From positions 29,801,367 through 29,865,366 of the forward strand of contig CM059194.1 of NCBI GenBank assembly GCA_030323885.1: 64,000 nucleotides of DNA, written 5' to 3'. The position numbers were made by a program, and so were the translations under genes. The DNA is from Branchipolynoe longqiensis (lineage: Eukaryota > Annelida > Polychaeta > Phyllodocida > Polynoidae). Positions 1 to 9,215 of this stretch are shown in pieces. The notes under the pieces are model-generated. The model was not told the origin of the DNA, did no database searches, and saw nothing but the letters and a program-made list of their open reading frames with translations. The first letter of the stretch is position 1, and each line of letters starts with the position of its first letter.

Positions 1-23
1 ATGTGCATAATAATACCCATCCA

Positions 24-212
24 CTAATACCCAGAGTCCATCGCCGCTCGGTCAGTGACAAGGCACTGTGGTTTGGGTTTGAAATGATATACAGTGTAGT
101 ACCCGTCTTCAACAGCCCACTCCGCGTCCAAACTAATGTTGTCCTGACACAGTAAGGGTTCTAAAAGTGGTTCACCAATCACCGGTGGGTTCTTGTAAGT
201 AAAATAGGTTTA
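24..212 (-). pseudogene. unrecognised coding-like open stretch with one in-frame stop
   Basis: Read on the minus strand, about 62 codons are open, from just after a TAA near 213 down to a TAG at 24-26. The reading frame then stays open to the window edge. Composition looks coding: a run beginning YKNPPVIGEPLLEPLLC, then an acidic and aromatic run, ending TDRAAMDSGY before the TAG. There is no start codon or convincing splice site, so it could be an exon of a gene to the left, a decayed transposon ORF or chance. I do not recognise the family, and it does not match any part of MYLIP, the neighbouring gene on this strand. Confidence 0.3.
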
Positions 213-394
213 TAACACTTTAACAGGTTGGGCCCCTCCATCTCTACTAATTAGTCAATTATTACTGCATGTAGGATCAACTACTTTATATCTTATGTTT
301 TACATCTTAAATAGAGCGTAAATTGAAACAAAAAGAAAAAAATGGTCATGCGCAACAACAATCTTTTCATTTTTTTTAAATGAATGGTTGGTTG

Positions 395-717
395 GTTGTT
401 GGGAAGTTTTACATCCTGGCAACATCTAAGGTCATATCAGTATGGGTATCACCTTGTGACAGTACACATTCATAGCGACTTAATAGTGCTGCCCCATTGT
501 GAGACCAGGCCACTGACCCCATGACACAATTTCCCACTCAATCACATTATCCTGATGCTGAGTTAACCAGTCATTGCCCTATCCTAGTAATGCCAAGTAC
601 CAGGCTAGGTCGCGACAAGTATCAATTTGGTAAGACAGTTGTTCGACCCAGCCAGGTTTCAAACTCCTAACCTTCCGCCTGGGAAGCCTGCGCTCTATCG
701 ATTCAGCTAACAATTCC
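395..717 (-). repeat. tRNA-derived SINE, full length, diverged
   Basis: This copy of the window's commonest SINE lies in minus orientation. It opens with the GGTTGGTTG tail and a block like TTTTACATCCTGGCAACATC. A middle block follows (gtgctgccccatt, then atcacattatcctga), and it ends in the tRNA-like head near 660-717. The family is about 300-340 bp, with a Pol III type head (TGGCCGAAT..GGTAGAGC and a GGTTCGAA-like B box) and a tail ending in AAC/AAAC repeats. Confidence 0.75.
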
Positions 718-1597
718 ATGCTTCCCGATGAGTCACTGATTCATTGTCTATATCAGAACAGTTCGCCAGGTTATAAAACACAACAGGCCACACAGCAGAC
801 ATTACATACAGGAACCAACAAATGCAGTCTGATGTATGAGTGCTGATAGATCTGTAAAAAAAAAAATGAACAGAGCAATCTCCCCCACAGTCAGAACGCC
901 CCGATATAAACAACACTTTTGTGTTGAGCAAGGACAGTCAAAACAAAGGGATGTTTGCGTGGAGAGAGAGATTTAACATCAGGCAATGTGAAAGAGAAAG
1001 AAAAGGAGGAAAAAAAGACAGCTTTGTAGCAAGCCATGTAAATACATTATTTATAGCCGAAGCCTCAGCTGAATCCGCAGGGGCAGTTCGTTGGTGATCT
1101 GCCAAGTGTGAGTTTCAAAGCTGATGTCACTCACCAGATGCCTGCGTCTGTCTGTGGCATTGTGTGAAAACCGACAAAGCTGACACATCTCTATTAATAT
1201 ATGACCAAGACTCGTGATGGTGCTGACGTGTGTATGTGAGGGGCAACATCACAGTTCTGTGTACATTATTACAGGGTCCGTACACCTGTGAAGATATGGA
1301 ATCCCAAAGCTTTTCAAGACTTTCTGATAGGAATTCATTTGGATTTCCAAAAAACAAAAACAATGGTGAATCGAAATTTCAGACTAATTTAGATCAGTGG
1401 GGAAAGTTCAATGGAATTTATAAGGATTTTCAAGACTAATTAGCCAAATTGGTTAAATTGAAAGCTTTTCAAGTCATTGAAATGGTTCAAATGAACACTT
1501 TTCAAGACTTTCCAGGCTCCGTACGGATCATGTTATTATAAATATAGACAGTGTGGGATTCCGTTATGAATATATTAAAGCTGCATATTTCGAATGA
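718..1597. other. no gene seen
   Basis: AT-rich sequence with no ORF, splice-like exon or repeat that I can support. Short ORFs here are chance size. Confidence 0.5.
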
Positions 1598-1910
1598 GTT
1601 GGTTGGTTGTTAGAGTTTGACGTCCTGGCAACATCTAAGATCACATCTGGCCAGGTACCAACTTGTGACTGCACTCTCATGGTGACTATAGTGCTGCCCC
1701 ACCAGGAAATCAGGCCACCAGCACCCATGACCCGATATCCCACCCAGTCACATCATCCTGACAGTGAGCTAACCAGCCCTTGCCCTATCCTATTAATGCC
1801 AAATGCCAGGCTAGGAAGTGACAAGTATCAATTTTGTACGTCATTGGTTTCACTCGACTGGGAATTGAACTCATGATCTCTCGCACGGGAGGCCTGCGCT
1901 CTACCAATTC
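1598..1910 (-). repeat. tRNA-derived SINE, full length
   Basis: Minus-orientation copy of the main SINE: tail at 1598-1615, the cctggcaacatctaag block at 1624, the cccagtcacatcatcctgac block at 1743, and a tRNA-like head ending in gcgctctaccaattcgacc. It directly abuts a C-run and the MITE at 1926. Confidence 0.85.
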
Positions 1911-1925
1911 GACCCCCCCCCCCCC

Positions 1926-2389
1926 GGTGTGGTGGTTTCAGCGTGTTCCCGTGCTCAGACGTGTCCCGTTGCTTCTGCGCATGCGCGGATTTCGCATCAA
2001 CTCGGATCACCCGAGACACTTATTGGCGCATGCGCACATCCTACAATGTCGGGTCGAATAATCGAATACGCTTCTCCGCGCTCGGGTGGAGAATTAAATT
2101 TTTTTTTTTAATAGCCGATAAAAAATACAGCAAAATAGGATTTAATGTATTTTATGATGGCCTAGTTTACCTATATTTCCATTTAATTAATCTAAGTTAT
2201 TCTTTTTTGGCACACGGCACGTGTATTTGTCGACTCCACTCGCCGTGTTCTATTTGAAATTCTGACGACTGGATGACCCGAGTCGCCCGGGTAGTGTTAA
2301 TCGATTACGGCCATGTTTATTAGATTCTGACGCATGCGCAGAAGCGAGGGACACGTCTGAGCACGGGAACACGCTGAAACCACCACACC
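1926..2389 (+). mobile_element. MITE family A (about 464 bp), copy 1
   Basis: Terminal inverted repeats of about 40 bp bound the element (GGTGTGGTGGTTTCAGCG at the left, its complement at the right). A second copy lies in opposite orientation at 25926-26390. Inside are several TGCGCATGCGC-type palindromes and a central AT-rich block. It has no transposase. The target duplication is unclear here because the left edge runs into a C homopolymer. Confidence 0.85.
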
Positions 2390-3299
2390 AGTAGAGTGAG
2401 TGAGTAATTAACATGTCGGTTTGGCCACACACACACACACACACGCGCACGCACACCATAATTTACATAGACTTCTAAAATGGCCACAGTTGTGTCAAAT
2501 AACAGCAAACACTAATTCACAAGGGACAACAGTCTAGATATTGGTAGAAACTTAAATCTGCTTCATTATTTACATTGGTAGAGGGTGGGTGGGGGGAAAG
2601 AGGTGGGGAGTCTACATGGCACTCAAGTTACATGACTGACATACTGCCACGTTTTTCTTTTGTTTATCTGGATATCTCGTACTGGAGGTCATTCAAAAAG
2701 TGTCAATGTCAACGCTGTAAATAACCGATAGGGCACTATTAAAAAACCAAGGTGCCGGTTTAGTGCAGGCGCACCCAACTTGCTTGTTTGATAGGGAAGT
2801 TGACCGAGGTGAAGTTCTGTTACACACATCCGAGTGCCCGTTAACCCAGTTGTGCTACACTTATCTTGTAATAAGATAAATGTGGTATTAATAACATCGA
2901 CATAATTTACTTCCCCGGATAGTGCACAAAACCGATTAGTAATCTGATGTAGCCTATTTAATTAACACTGCCATGTATTTTATTCACGCTCATTTTAAAT
3001 GATTATTTTGAAAGAGAATGCCTTTCCGAATCTAAATAGTTCAAATTAACATTTACTTTAATACCATTTCTTTTCCCCTTTGTTACATTCGCTGGTTAAG
3101 AAAGGGAAACTTCAATTCTGGGCAATTGGTCTTCCCCATTCCACTGCTCCATACCCTATCCTAGAAATGCCAGGGGTCAGGATAGGTAGTGACAACTATA
3201 CATTTGTTTAAGTCATTGGTTTGATTTGACCATTGTTCGAAATCCACAAACTGCCACACAGGAAGTAAAGAGCTAAAACTCATTGGCCAGCCCGTCTAA
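2390..3299. other. AC microsatellite and decayed SINE remnant
   Basis: An (AC)n run sits at about 2429-2453. From about 3110 to 3290 there are weak traces of the main SINE in minus orientation (ccctatcctagaaatgcc, then gtcattggtttgatttgacc). Nothing else is recognisable. Confidence 0.5.
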
Positions 3300-3860
3300 A
3301 GCCGTGTTTACACGGGCAATTGTGAAGCGAATTAGACAAAGCGATTCATATGAAGCGAAGTAGCGGTGCGTTTACACGAAGCGAGTTTGAAAGTGTTTCG
3401 GCGCCGGGAACCAGCAGCCTTAGTTCTGCCTGTAGCCGACGAGCACTGCTATTTGTTTACTTTACACTTGGCGATTCGACGCCGATGCAGCTGCTACGTT
3501 AATATCGCTTGTAATTTAGGGTTAATTTAATTAAATTTCATTATTTGAGTATGTAATTCTGTTAAATATGATCGCATTTAATAGATTTCGGCCTAATCGG
3601 GCCCTAACACTGCCGGGTACCAGCGATTAGTTACTGCTCCCCCTGTTTCCGGCACGCACTACTATTTTATACTACCGCCACCCGGGAACCAGCTGAATCG
3701 CTTCATATAAACCACCTCGCAAGGTGGATTACAAAAAGTGAATCATATGAAGCGAATCAGCCCTAATCCGCCCCAGAGTCCTGTTTACACGGCGAATGTG
3801 AGGCGAACTAGGCAAGGCGATTTATATGAAGCGATTTAACTCTCCCGTGTAAACACGGCT
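3300..3860 (+). mobile_element. Harbinger-like MITE (family H), copy 1
   Basis: TIRs read AGCCGTGTTTACACGGG at the left and CCCGTGTAAACACGGCT at the right, 561 bp in all. The subterminal region is full of aagcgattcatatgaagcg-type words in both orientations, so most of the element folds back on itself. The same family sits at 25285, 41385 and 57296. It codes for no protein. The 3-bp duplication of the family (TTA) is proven at the 57 kb copy; at this copy the flanks are not clean. Confidence 0.85.
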
Positions 3861-3935
3861 CTAGACCAACACAATAAAAACACGAAAATTGACCATTCCA
3901 CCAGCACCATGACCTGATATCACAATCAGTCACAT

Positions 3936-4096
3936 AAAGGCCCCTTTATAGTTTTGACGGCGTGTGACACCGTCAACTTTACGCCAGTTAGCGTCATGTG
4001 ACGGCGCAAAACGGTGGAAAGTTCACCATAGGTGAACTCTGGTCAACGCTTGCGCCGTCTGACACCGTCAAGTGTCGACGTAAAGTCTAAATGGGG
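3936..4096 (+). mobile_element. small palindromic TIR element
   Basis: This 160-bp block runs from aaaggcccctttatag to the near complement ctaaatgggg. Internal stems include gacggcgtgtgacaccgtc and a second GACGGTGTC-like stem near 4060. The same start (aaggcccatttatag..gacggcgtgtaacgccgtc) occurs at 45229, where it is split by another element. Confidence 0.6.
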
Positions 4097-5049
4097 ACGT
4101 TGGCTACCATTCGGCCATCCCGGCTGGTCGCTGGGTGGGAGTGCTAGTGTGCCAATCTGAACCCTGCTGCTCATAATCAACCTCACCGTCCATGCGGCCT
4201 GCTTTCTATATAAACCGCCCGTTGCTAGGTTACAAGCTATACGGACTCCTTACTGTGACTTCCGGGAATGACCTACATCGATATTCTCACCTTCTCAAAG
4301 GAGAGCATTTTCCCCAGGCACCATTTCACTTTGTTCTGGTAAATTCATAACTAGAATAATATGACCACCCGATAAATAATCTTGATTAAAATGCTATTTA
4401 TCAGGGAAGAGTAGTCAACAACAAGAAGCAGGAATTGACTTCTGCGATGTTCTGACAGTGCTGCGCATATGATAGGAAATAACTCAAGGCACTCTTTTCC
4501 GGCCGTAGGCATTTCAGTGCAGATAGGCACCCCCTTACTATAACTATAACTGAATCCCCCAACCCACCCATTATGTGCTATGTGCGTGGGCTACATGGCC
4601 CGTGTGGCAACACACCCGAGTAATGAGATGGATACAAGTTGAAAGCAAGGGGATCCCTCCTCTTACAGTTAAATCAGTTAACCGCGATGTAGTCCAATGG
4701 AAGCATCACATTTTCAGAACCAAAACACGCACCCAGATTTCATCCTATATATTCAACTGAACCAGGCCGTTCGGTGCTCCCGTGCTTTGCTTGAAAAGGT
4801 ACACACAAAAACAAAGTTAAACCCAGCATTTCGATGTGCACACCTAAATTAACTTGGCATATGTTCAAATCAAATTTAACAAAACAAAATAAAGGTTACT
4901 TCAAACTAAAGTAAAGTAGATTATATCAATCATCCTAACATCATTTTTAAAATAAGAAAGAAACTCTACCATTGGATTATGCAACTATACTATTATAATA
5001 TTAGTACAAATGTACAAACCACTCAACCGAGTAGTAACCATGGTGGATC
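4097..5049. other. no gene seen; MITE family P fragment
   Basis: Mostly unremarkable. From about 4840 to 4990 there is a 3' fragment of MITE family P (ggttacttcaaactaaagta, then accattggattatgcaac). Confidence 0.45.
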
Positions 5050-5200
5050 TACCATGGTGTTGTGATTTTACATCCTGGCAACAACTAAGGTCATATCAGG
5101 ACTAGCACCGACTTCTGACTGTGCACTCCTGACACCTTTATAGTATATAGTATAGTGCTCTCCCACTGGGACCCGCCAAGCTGTCTATGTGGCTCCTTGC
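5050..5200 (-). repeat. SINE 3' fragment
   Basis: The tail half of the main SINE in minus orientation: tacatcctggcaacaacta, then a gtgctctcccactgg block. The head is absent and the minisatellite begins directly after it. Confidence 0.65.
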
Positions 5201-5223
5201 CCGAGGTCAGTGCAGACAACTAC

Positions 5224-5570
5224 ATATGTAAACCACAAGCCACCTCTTAACATGTAAACCACAAGCCACCTCTTTACATGTAAACTACAAGCCGCCTCTT
5301 TATATGTAAACTACAAGCCACCTCTTTATATGTAAACTACAAGCCACCTCTTTATATGTAAACTACAAGCCACCTCTTTAAATGTAAACTACAAGCCACC
5401 TCTTTAAATGTAAACTACAAGTCGCCTATTTACATGTAAACCACAAGCCACCTCTTTACATGTAAACCACAATCCACCTCTTTACATGTAAACCACAAGC
5501 CACCTCTTTACATGTAAACCACAAGCCACCTCTTTACATGTAAACCACAAGCCACCTCTTTACATGTAAA
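5224..5570. repeat. 26-bp minisatellite, 13 copies
   Basis: Thirteen head-to-tail copies of a 26-bp unit (ATGTAAACCACAAGCCACC plus tctttac) fill 346 bp with few substitutions. Two variant blocks are visible, with aaactac in the middle copies and aaaccac at both ends. The units touch each other, so this is not a spacer array. Confidence 0.95.
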
Positions 5571-6171
5571 GTCTACTTTGTATGCACACCACAGGGAGGC
5601 CTTTATATGTAAAACTGATGACAAGCACGTCATCCAGCCACTACCCGAGGTCAACTGACGAGGTTCAGGTCACTTGCTGACAAAGACCAACAAGGCGCTC
5701 CGCTCCGGCCATGACCCCTGACCCTGCTGCATTGTACATGACCCCGCCGACTGCAGCCAGTTTCAACAGTTATTACTATTAGAACACCAGCGCCGACCAG
5801 ACCAGCTTCAATGCAATATGCTACCGGTACTACTTCCAACTGGAACCAGTCTAATAATATCACTCCACAGTCACCGGCGATAGAGATGACAATACACGCA
5901 CTCAAAATAGTTCGTGTTAATTTCAAGTTAAATGCTCAATTTGAATGAAGCTATCATAAAGTTAGCATTTCGGGTTTAAAAAACAACATAAAACAGATAA
6001 ATTAACATGGTATTTAAACTATTAGTATTAAAGTTCTATAACATACATATCTAGGATTGATATCGAACTAGATCCAGTCACTAGGAGCATTTTGTCTAGT
6101 TTGATATCAATTTGCGATACCGGGAGCTAAGCGTATAATATTTCCAGAATAGTCACGCTGGTAATTCTATA
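5571..6171. other. no gene seen
   Basis: Unassigned sequence between the minisatellite and the composite MITE. The longest minus ORF (5651-5926) has no motif and no splice context. Confidence 0.4.
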
Positions 6172-6641
6172 TACCGTACAACCCCGTTAAACCAAACGAT
6201 CGGTTAATCCAAACTTTTTTCGGTGGCCCGGCAAAATACTACCATCTATCATATAAAAAAGTTGGTTAAACCAAAGTCGTTTAATCCAAATTATCGGTTA
6301 ATTCAAACTGAATTTCAGGCCGCAGGCCACTTCCAGTACAGTTAAACCAAACTTTCATGTGGTTATTAGGTTATCTGAGACCCCACTGACTTTTTTATAT
6401 GATAAATGGTAGTATTTTGAAGGGACCCTAGAAATTTGTTTGGATTAACCTAGCTTGGTTTAACGGGGTTATACTGTATGTACATAAAAAACAATCAAAG
6501 TGTCCACATACATTGTATATTACATGTGCAATACAATCTTACTCAAAGTCAAAGCCAAAGCTCGGTTAAACCAATGATCGGTTAATCCAAACAAATTTCT
6601 AGGGTCCCTTCAAGTTTGGTTTAACGGGGTTATACTGTACT
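6172..6641 (+). mobile_element. composite mariner-like MITE (family M), copy 1
   Basis: The left 307 bp (6172-6478) are a complete palindromic element with TIRs close to ACAGTATAACCCCGTTAA. It is followed by about 80 bp of spacer and another inward half ending ggggttatactgtac at 6641. The internal arms repeat ggttaatccaaa and ttggtttaac in both directions. The same arrangement lies inverted at 43403-43905, so it behaves as one composite family. Mariner-like is inferred from TA-flanked, ACAGT-starting ends. Confidence 0.7.
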
Positions 6642-7021
6642 TGCTTAGACGGGATGACCACCTTACAACTATGTTAAAACCTCTTGTTAAATAATTCTGA
6701 CGCCAATGACCCTCTTCCCTCCCGATTCAGGACAATCAATCCTCAGGGGTCACAAAAGACGCACAGGTGTACAAAAAAGGTGTGATTCTAAGGCGTAGAA
6801 GTCACGGTAAGTGAACAAAGCGCTGAATGCCTACAGCTAGGGGACAGGGTGGGGGTGGGGTAGGGTAGGGTAAGGATGGAATTACCAGGCTATTCATTCC
6901 GAAAAGCTCACTCCCGTCCAGCCATTCAGTGGGAAAGGAAGTGAGAGACTGAACTTGTAAACTGGATAGCCTATTATTGCTCCTGTCACTGTCAGTGTCG
7001 CAGCCTTGTGATTCACCCAAC
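6642..7021. other. no gene seen
   Basis: Nothing recognised apart from a short GGGTA-rich stretch near 6845-6870. Confidence 0.4.
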
Positions 7022-7373
7022 AGGCCTGGATGGCCAAATCACTAAGAGCGCCGCCGGCTTACTTCCCGTGCGGGAGGTTGTGCGATTAAAACCATGGCCG
7101 AGCAAAACCAACCACGTAGAGAAAATCTATACCTGTCAGTACATATCCTGGTGCTTAACATTAATTTAATATGACAGGGCAAGGATTGGTTTGCTCAGGA
7201 TCACGATAATGTGTGTAAGTGTGATATCATGTCATAGTGTAAGCAGCGTGGTCTTCCATTGTGGGGTTGGGGTGGAGCACTATAACGCCACCATGAGTGT
7301 ACACTGATACAAGTCGGCGCCCGTCCTGACATCACCTTAGATGTTGCCAGGACGTCAAACCCCACCACACAAA
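7022..7373 (+). repeat. tRNA-derived SINE, full length, diverged
   Basis: Plus-orientation SINE. The tRNA-like head (ggatggccaaatcactaagagc, loosely A-box like) is at 7028, the body (gggcaaggattggtttgctca) at 7178, and the 3' block ccttagatgttgccaggacg at 7335 runs into an AAAAAC tail. Confidence 0.7.
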
Positions 7374-7465
7374 AACATAAATTATCGGCGTCTAAGACCC
7401 ACGACTCAAAATGTCAAATCACTCAAGACCAACATAACAGACTACAAGCTAATCCATTTACCTAA

Positions 7466-7665
7466 AGCCCCAGTCATACTGCGGCTTTTAACCTTTTGCG
7501 ACCAATTTGGACTAAAGTGATGGTCGCCGACCATTTTGGTAGCAAGGAGGTTTTTTTAGTGCAGTAGTTTGCAACCAACGTTTGACCAAATTTGGCAACC
7601 ACTGAGGACCACTTTGCGACCAACCCTTTTTTGTGGTCGCAAGCAGTATTATGACTGGGGTATAA
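7466..7665 (+). mobile_element. small TIR element (about 200 bp)
   Basis: The ends are inverted (gccccagtcatactgc and gcagtattatgactgggg). The body is built from repeated gcgaccaa/ttggtcgc words. The ends resemble the CCCCAGTCACAC ends of the 54285-54878 element, so it may be a distant relative. Confidence 0.55.
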
Positions 7666-7796
7666 CTATAAGTGATATCCTGTGTTTCCTATTCTGAATG
7701 CACCTCTGTATGCTTTTCTTGTGAGCGGAGGGGGGGGGGGGGGAAGCTTGTTGATCACATTAGGAGATGCTGTTTGACTTCAAAGCTCATGGAATA

Positions 7797-8220
7797 TTTA
7801 CTTTTCAGCTTGGTAAGATTCAGGATCAGAGGCATTATATATAAGCACTGTGCAGCAAGCAGGATGTAAGTGTAACTACAGCATAGACTGCACACTCACA
7901 CAAAGTATCTTCTACACAGGGACCGCACATATAAGAACAGCTTTACATGACTCAGGCTGTCTTTGCGGTGAATGACGAATTTCACGGTCTGCTTGTTCAT
8001 TGCTTTGGTTTATTTTTCACTCGGTAAGGTTCAGCATCAGAGGCATTATATATATAAGCACTGTGCAGCAAACAGGATATAACTCCGGCATAGACTGCAC
8101 GTTCACACAAAGCATCTTCTACACAGGGTCCGCACATATAAGAACAGCTTTACATGGCTCAGGATGTCTTTGCTGTGAATGGTGAATCTCACCATCTGTT
8201 TGTTCATTTGCTTTGGTTTA
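7797..8220. repeat. tandem duplication of about 210 bp
   Basis: Two adjacent copies, about 7797-8005 and 8006-8220, share ggcattatatata, agcactgtgcagcaa, tagactgcac, cttctacacaggg and ccgcacatataagaacagct. They differ by scattered substitutions and small indels. No coding potential is evident. Confidence 0.8.
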
Positions 8221-8804
8221 TTTTCCGCTCGGGTAGTTTTCATGACTTTTTGAGGATTCAATTTTCAATCTTTTCTTTAACAAATTTACAAATCAATATT
8301 ATTATCGGGGTGTTGCAAACAAAGGGAACACTGCAAATAGCGCGGACTTCAAATCACACTTCTCGCATTCAGATGCTAGTGTCCTAATCATTAGACTATC
8401 TAGGTTCCCTAATGCAATCACCATATCCACACAAAGCTGTCCATGTGACTCAGAGGTGGTTAGTACAGATTACTAGACTGCTCCTCTTGGAATCGCAGGT
8501 CACTTGAATAGTTTACGTCCATAATTCTTGTAATGCTTACAATTCCACTTACATACACATGTATGCTAGGTTACCAATCACACAGTTATGTACGCTTTGA
8601 CAGGATGTTGGTGTTGACAACCAGTGTTATGGGTGTGTGTATGTGGGGGGGGGGGGGGGGGGAGGGGGGTGTTGCAAAAGCTGGGAGACTGCGCATAGAG
8701 CGCATTTCAAACTCACACCTCTTTATATTCCAGGGCTAGCGCCTGAGCTGATCTATGGGAAAGAAAGGGGAAAGAAAAGGGAAAGAAAAGAAAAGCATAC
8801 TCAC
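8221..8804. other. intronic sequence with a long G run
   Basis: On the MYLIP reading this lies in the intron after exon 3. It carries a G-rich run at about 8644-8669. The A+G-rich stretch at 8757-8795 reads on the gene strand as a pyrimidine tract just after the donor. No further MYLIP exon is visible. Confidence 0.4.
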
Positions 8805-9215
8805 TTCTGGACGAGCTTCCAGTTCATGTCATAGAGCGCCGTGCCCTCGGGTCCGACCCCGATGTGCAGGCTCACACCCGCCCCGCTCTTCACCACGTGA
8901 TACTCGACGCCGTATGACTCGAGCGTCGACGCCGCCTTCAGCATCCGGTACTCGGCCGTCTCGCGCGCCGTGCCCGCGAGGCGCGCATGCGCGGCCGCCG
9001 CCAACGGCTGCAGCTGCGGGTGCGCGTGCACGTCGCGGTGGCGCGGCGGCAGGAAGGCGGCGTAGCAGGCGGCGACGGACGGGTGGTCGCGGTAGTCGCC
9101 CACCTCAGCCTGGGCAATGCAGGCCGCCATCTGCGCCACGGTGTTCTCGGCGTCCTCGGGCAGGCGCAGCTTGTCCTCGTACAGGTCCTGTCGAAGCTGC
9201 AGGAAGAACTGGTGC
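8805..9215 (-). CDS. MYLIP-like: MYLIP-like exon 3 (FERM F2 lobe and start of F3)
   Basis: This 411-bp exon starts after a TCTTCTAG acceptor and ends at a GTGAGT donor. It covers residues 93-229: R-H-Q-F-F at the F1/F2 junction, the helical F2 lobe, then [11 protein letters not shown] and [11 protein letters not shown] at the F3 start. It is much richer in G+C than exons 1 and 2 and has a long alanine-rich segment ([12 protein letters not shown]). The strong third-position G/C bias also opens long shadow frames on both strands. Confidence 0.9.

Noticed and set aside
1943..2257. 104-codon frame conserved in length in both MITE A copies (also 26059-26373)
   Set aside because: It begins inside one TIR and runs through noncoding MITE sequence. 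Equal length is explained by common descent, and there is no protein motif.
5224..5570. Regular 26-bp repeats that might look like a CRISPR array
   Set aside because: The units are directly adjacent with no spacers, and the window is eukaryotic. It is a minisatellite.
1..8804. Search for the MYLIP RING exon downstream of exon 3
   Set aside because: No minus-strand frame with a C3HC4 pattern or F3-lobe residues was found. The open stretch at 24-212 does not match MYLIP.
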